Assembly (NCBI GenBank): GCA_029051965.1 | Contig: JAIDJZ010000326.1 | Location: 1-8,443 of the forward strand | DNA length: 8,443 nucleotides | DNA from: Paramuribaculum sp. | Lineage (GTDB): Bacteria > Bacteroidota > Bacteroidia > Bacteroidales > Muribaculaceae | Direction: 5' to 3' | Notes under the pieces: generated by a model | Told to the model about the DNA's origin: nothing | Database searches by the model: none | What the model saw: only the letters and a program-made list of their open reading frames with translations | Program-made: the position numbers and the translations under genes | Shown here: positions 6,676 through 8,443 of the stretch, one piece after another | Position numbering within the stretch: the first letter of the stretch is position 1 | Layout of the letters: every line of letters begins with the position of its first letter

Positions 6676-7676
6676 AGGCCAAACATTATGGTTTTGGATA
6701 CGTGTTTTTCGCCGCATGTCACAGTGAAGACGTATTCGCCTGCAGGCAGGTCGGACAGGTCAGCAGAAATGCAGTCGACGCCATGTTCGGCGATCCATAT
6801 GCGTCCTGCGATATCGCAGACAGATACGGAGACCGGACCTGAAGCCGAGGCGGTCAGCCGGCGTCCTTCGACTGCGAGTTCAGGATCGCGGCCCGGCGCT
6901 TGCGGGTCGACATTGTTATTTGAGGAGTGAGATGCGTTGCGTTGAGGGTTACTGTAAGAGTTGACTGACCTGAGTTGAGTCTGAGGCGTGTCGTGTTCTG
7001 TAGTATTTTCGAAGTTGAGTGAGGGTGGGAATACTGCTGTGTAGAATTCGGACACGGGCTGACGGCCATCGGCGTGGATAGTCCTGATTGTAGTCGTGGC
7101 CAATGGAGCGAGGTTGGTTCTGTCGCGCCATGTGAGTTCGGACTCTGTGATTGTGGCAATAGATGTATCGGCCGGGGCAAGGGTTCTGCGATAAACACGC
7201 CCGACGCTGTCAAGGCGACAGCCGCGCAGGGTGTCGGCCATAGATAGAATCAGAGTTCGGGGCGAAAACGAGGCTGTAGACACGGTGCCGGTGTCGGAGT
7301 AGACGAATGCCATGTCGCGCCGTCCGTGAGCATTAAACGGTGAAGCCGTGGCGGATACAATTCCGGGTGGAATGGCAATAGCGAAGTCGGAACGTTCGTG
7401 CGACGTTTCTATGTGATTGAGGATTAGTGAGTCTGATGCAATATAGTAGCGACGCCATTGCCACCCGCGGTCCTCTATTATGGCGGTGTCGCTTAAGAAG
7501 TATCTCCACTGGGTTTCGAATCCTTCAGTCGTAACCCAGGTTAGGTCGACTGTCAGACTGTCGCAAGAGGTTTGGAATTCGGCCGCTGAGGAGTGGCCGC
7601 GAAGTTGTGTGCCTTCTGCGGGGAGTATTATGGCAGATAGGGCAGCTAAAGCCTGAAACAAAAATAAATACATCAT
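6672..7676 (-). CDS. Secreted protein with C-terminal T9SS type A-like sorting domain
   Basis: The frame is open back to 7745. The double ATG at 7676-7671 is the likely start, because it places a signal peptide (MMYLFLFQALAALSAIILPAEG) at the N-terminus; the product is then about 334 residues. The middle part is Thr/Ser-rich and beta-like, with no domain I recognise (examples: RGWQWRRYYIASDSLILNHI, GRVYRRTLAPADTSIATI). A low-complexity Asn/Ser/Pro linker (NPQRNASHSSNNNVDPQAPG) separates it from the C-terminal domain. That domain (residues about 264-334) has the layout of T9SS sorting domains: a short beta strand, DIAGRIW, DLSDLPAGEYVFTV, and a basic strand, KHVSKTIMF. The protein should cross the inner membrane by Sec and the outer membrane by T9SS. 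It is first in the operon and coupled to the RHS gene, so it may be a partner for surface display or release of the RHS protein. Confidence 0.8.
   Translation of the reverse strand: MMYLFLFQALAALSAIILPAEGTQLRGHSSAAEFQTSCDSLTVDLTWVTTEGFETQWRYFLSDTAIIEDRGWQWRRYYIASDSLILNHIETSHERSDFAIAIPPGIVSATASPFNAHGRRDMAFVYSDTGTVSTASFSPRTLILSMADTLRGCRLDSVGRVYRRTLAPADTSIATITESELTWRDRTNLAPLATTTIRTIHADGRQPVSEFYTAVFPPSLNFENTTEHDTPQTQLRSVNSYSNPQRNASHSSNNNVDPQAPGRDPELAVEGRRLTASASGPVSVSVCDIAGRIWIAEHGVDCISADLSDLPAGEYVFTVTCGEKHVSKTIMFGL
6675..6887 (-). other. T9SS type A-like C-terminal sorting domain
   Basis: The last 71 residues of the secreted protein contain VSVSVCDIAGRIW, ADLSDLPAGEYVFTVTCG and KHVSKTIMFGL. The order 'v-v-d--Gr', 'dls-lp-G-Yvf-v' and a final basic strand is the known pattern of T9SS type A sorting domains, which are removed when cargo is attached to the surface or released. 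The very end, IMFGL, is less typical than the usual Lys-rich ending. Confidence 0.75.
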
Positions 7677-7830
7677 TTGACAGACGGATAAGTGATTGGT
7701 ATAGATTGGGTTCACTAAGATATGAATTTTTATTGAAAAATGCAAATTTTTTAGGTGTGTTTAGTTTGTGTTTTTGTTAAAAGGCTGTAGAATAGTGCGT
7801 AATGTGGCTTTTTGCGGTGCTTATGGTTGC

Positions 7831-7870
7831 TGCTGTAACAATGCTGTAATCATTTTAACTGATTTTAACT
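7831..7870. repeat. Two pairs of direct repeats upstream of the promoter
   Basis: TGCTGTAA occurs at 7831-7838 and 7842-7849 (starts 11 bp apart). ATTTTAACT occurs at 7852-7860 and 7862-7870 (starts 10 bp apart). Both spacings are about one helical turn, so each pair lies on one face of the DNA. They end 8 bp before the -33 box at 7879. This is where an activator or repressor would bind, though no regulator is known here. Confidence 0.5.
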
Positions 7871-7878
7871 TTAAAATA

Positions 7879-7908
7879 TTTGCATGCGGTAAAAAGTGCG
7901 TAACTTTG
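7879..7908 (+). promoter_or_regulatory. Bacteroidetes-type promoter
   Basis: A -33 box TTTG (7879-7882) is followed after 18 bp by a -7 box TAACTTTG (7901-7908), matching the known Bacteroidetes consensus TTTG / TAnnTTTG. Transcription should start around 7913-7916 and run rightwards towards the gene at 8396, giving an untranslated leader of roughly 480 nt that contains the palindromic element. Confidence 0.75.
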
Positions 7909-8049
7909 CATTGTCAACGATTTGTAACACGATTGTTGCTCGTCTGACACCGCGAGTCTCTTCCGGTAAGCCAAGTAAACTCAGAGAGCGTTTGGATTTA
8001 AACCGTATTAACTAAAAATTGAATGATAGATCGAAACTTCAAAATAATC

Positions 8050-8148
8050 CTGAGGCCTTTTTTGGCTAATTCCGCCAAGTCTCATCAGTCGCATAGCCCG
8101 CTATGCTCCTTCTTCAACTCGCGGAATTTGCTCAAAAAATACTCTCAG
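8050..8148. repeat. Palindromic repeat, copy 1
   Basis: The left arm (8050-8075, beginning CTGAG and ending AATTCCGC) pairs with the right arm (8121-8148, beginning GCGGAATT and ending CTCAG) with a few mismatches and bulges. The loop region 8077-8121 is a 45-nt core containing a perfect small hairpin, GCATAG-CCCG-CTATGC (8091-8106). The same core occurs in copy 2. Confidence 0.8.
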
Positions 8149-8152
8149 TCTT

Positions 8153-8338
8153 AGAAACTGTTTAAATTTACTACGAAAAAAATGTTATAAATCATTCTTG
8201 TGGGTTTATTGAGGTCTTTTATGGTTGTTTTCACCGAGTCTCATCGGTCACATAGCCCGCTATGCTCCCTCTTCCACTCGTAAAAACACCTCATAAAATC
8301 CTCTCAATTAATCCCACAACTAAATTTAAACAGTTTCT
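8153..8338. repeat. Perfect 18-bp inverted repeat around copy 2
   Basis: AGAAACTGTTTAAATTTA (8153-8170) and its exact reverse complement (8321-8338) bracket the second palindromic unit. The 28-150 bp spacing and perfect match suggest the ends of a repeat unit or the stem of an RNA structure. Confidence 0.8.
8198..8319. repeat. Palindromic repeat, copy 2
   Basis: The arms TTGTGGG (8198-8204) and CCCACAA (8313-8319) begin a long imperfect stem that continues inwards through TTTTATG and GTTTT segments to GAGT (8236-8239) with ACTC (8276-8279). The 45-nt core 8236-8280 agrees with the copy 1 core at 40 of 45 positions and has the same CATAG-CCCG-CTATG hairpin (8251-8264). The arms are unlike those of copy 1. 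Confidence 0.8.
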
Positions 8339-8395
8339 TAATTTGATTTAAATTCAAACACTCTCTAAAAAGTAAATCCGTTAAATCAAGCCGAC

Positions 8396-8443
8396 ATGAC
8401 AACTACCGCTTCATTCACCAAACGCCTGATGGATCTCCAGGGC
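8396..8443 (+). CDS. Start of a plus-strand gene, possibly an ECF sigma factor (runs off window end)
   Basis: The ATG at 8396 opens 16 codons to the window edge (MTTTASFTKRLMDLQG). The F-x-x-R-L-x-x-L-Q pattern near the N-terminus resembles Bacteroidetes ECF (RpoE-like) sigma factors, where it precedes region 2.1, but so short a piece cannot prove it. The gene is preceded by a strong plus-strand promoter about 490 bp upstream and by the palindromic element. The composition changes from AT-rich to balanced at the ATG, which supports this start. Confidence 0.45.
   Translation, partial: MTTTASFTKRLMDLQG

Larger units (their letters stand above)
7983..8366. repeat. Nested palindromic element with 20-bp terminal inverted repeats
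   Basis: The outer arms are AGAGAGCGTTTGGATTTAAA (7983-8002) and TTTAAATTCAAACACTCTCT (8347-8366), complementary at 18 of 20 positions. Inside lie hairpin 1 (8050-8148) and a second, perfect 18-bp inverted repeat (8153-8170 with 8321-8338). That repeat encloses hairpin 2 (8198-8319). Read as RNA this would be a branched structure closed by the outer stem; read as DNA it could be a small non-autonomous mobile element. It lies between the promoter and the plus-strand gene, so it would be part of that gene's leader. Confidence 0.75.
7973..8376. repeat. AAGTAAA direct repeats flanking the palindromic element
   Basis: AAGTAAA is found at 7973-7979 and 8370-8376, three bases outside each terminal inverted repeat. 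It could be a target-site duplication left by insertion. A 7-bp match in AT-rich DNA can also arise by chance. Confidence 0.3.
7677..8395. other. Intergenic region of about 720 bp with divergent transcription
   Basis: No protein gene is supported here on either strand. The AT-rich part 7677-7830 should hold the promoter of the minus-strand operon, but no good consensus is visible. Positions 7831-7908 hold direct repeats and a plus-strand promoter. Positions 7909-7972 show nothing recognisable. Positions 7973-8376 are filled by a nested palindromic element. The last 20 bp lead into the plus-strand gene at 8396 without a clear Shine-Dalgarno sequence. Confidence 0.8.

Noticed and set aside
6676..6717. 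Earlier RHS start giving 14 extra residues
   Set aside because: The extension is basic and polar and would bury the signal peptide; the ATG at 6675 with its ATGA overlap is a better start.
7677..7745. Earlier start of the T9SS-domain gene, 23 codons upstream
   Set aside because: The double ATG at 7676-7671 begins a clean signal peptide; the upstream stretch is AT-rich and looks like leader DNA.
7743..7750. Minus-strand -7-like box AAAATTTG for the RHS operon
   Set aside because: It misses the TA of the consensus and has no TTTG at the proper distance upstream, so it is too weak to annotate.
8050..8148. Intrinsic terminator in copy 1 of the palindrome
   Set aside because: The stem is not GC-rich and is not followed by a T-tract on either strand, and it lies between a promoter and its gene.
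8050..8319. CRISPR array
   Set aside because: There are only two repeat units, each with different inverted arms and without regular spacers.

Overview
The window looks like chromosomal DNA of a Bacteroidales gut-type organism, possibly Muribaculaceae (inferred; no rRNA or marker gene is present). Three things point there: a type IX secretion (T9SS) style C-terminal sorting domain, an RHS/YD-repeat protein of the Bacteroidetes type, and a promoter matching the Bacteroidetes consensus TTTG-N18-TAnnTTTG. Start codons also lack strong Shine-Dalgarno sequences, which is usual for the phylum.

Positions 1-7676 read as one minus-strand transcription unit, transcribed right to left. The first gene (7676-6672) encodes a secreted protein of about 334 residues with a C-terminal T9SS type A-like sorting domain. 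It overlaps the second gene by an ATGA stop/start. The second gene (6675 down to 239) is a giant RHS/YD-repeat protein. It has a signal peptide, an SpvB/TcdB-like N-terminal region, a long YD-repeat body, an RHS core, and a C-terminal tip of about 216 residues. The gene is split by one reading-frame change near 2090-2120; joined, it would encode about 2,145 residues. The tip is much more AT-rich than the core and carries a His (HGSPG) and a Cys (GECNVG) spaced like the dyad of caspase/CHAT/DUF4347-type cysteine peptidases. The third gene (186 to beyond position 1) is a small lipoprotein that follows the tip after 52 bp and is cut by the window edge. The arrangement resembles a polymorphic-toxin locus: secreted partner, RHS shell, exchangeable tip, and a possible immunity or accessory gene.

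Positions 7677-8395 hold no gene. This stretch contains a strong Bacteroidetes promoter reading rightwards (7879-7908), preceded by two pairs of helically phased direct repeats. After it comes a nested palindromic element of about 384 bp (7983-8366). Its two hairpins share a 45-nt core, but each has its own self-complementary arms. A plus-strand gene begins at 8396 and is cut by the window end; its 16 visible residues resemble the start of a Bacteroidetes ECF sigma factor.

The strongest candidates for something new are the RHS protein with a caspase-like tip and its coupled T9SS-domain partner, and the nested palindromic element between the promoter and the putative sigma gene.
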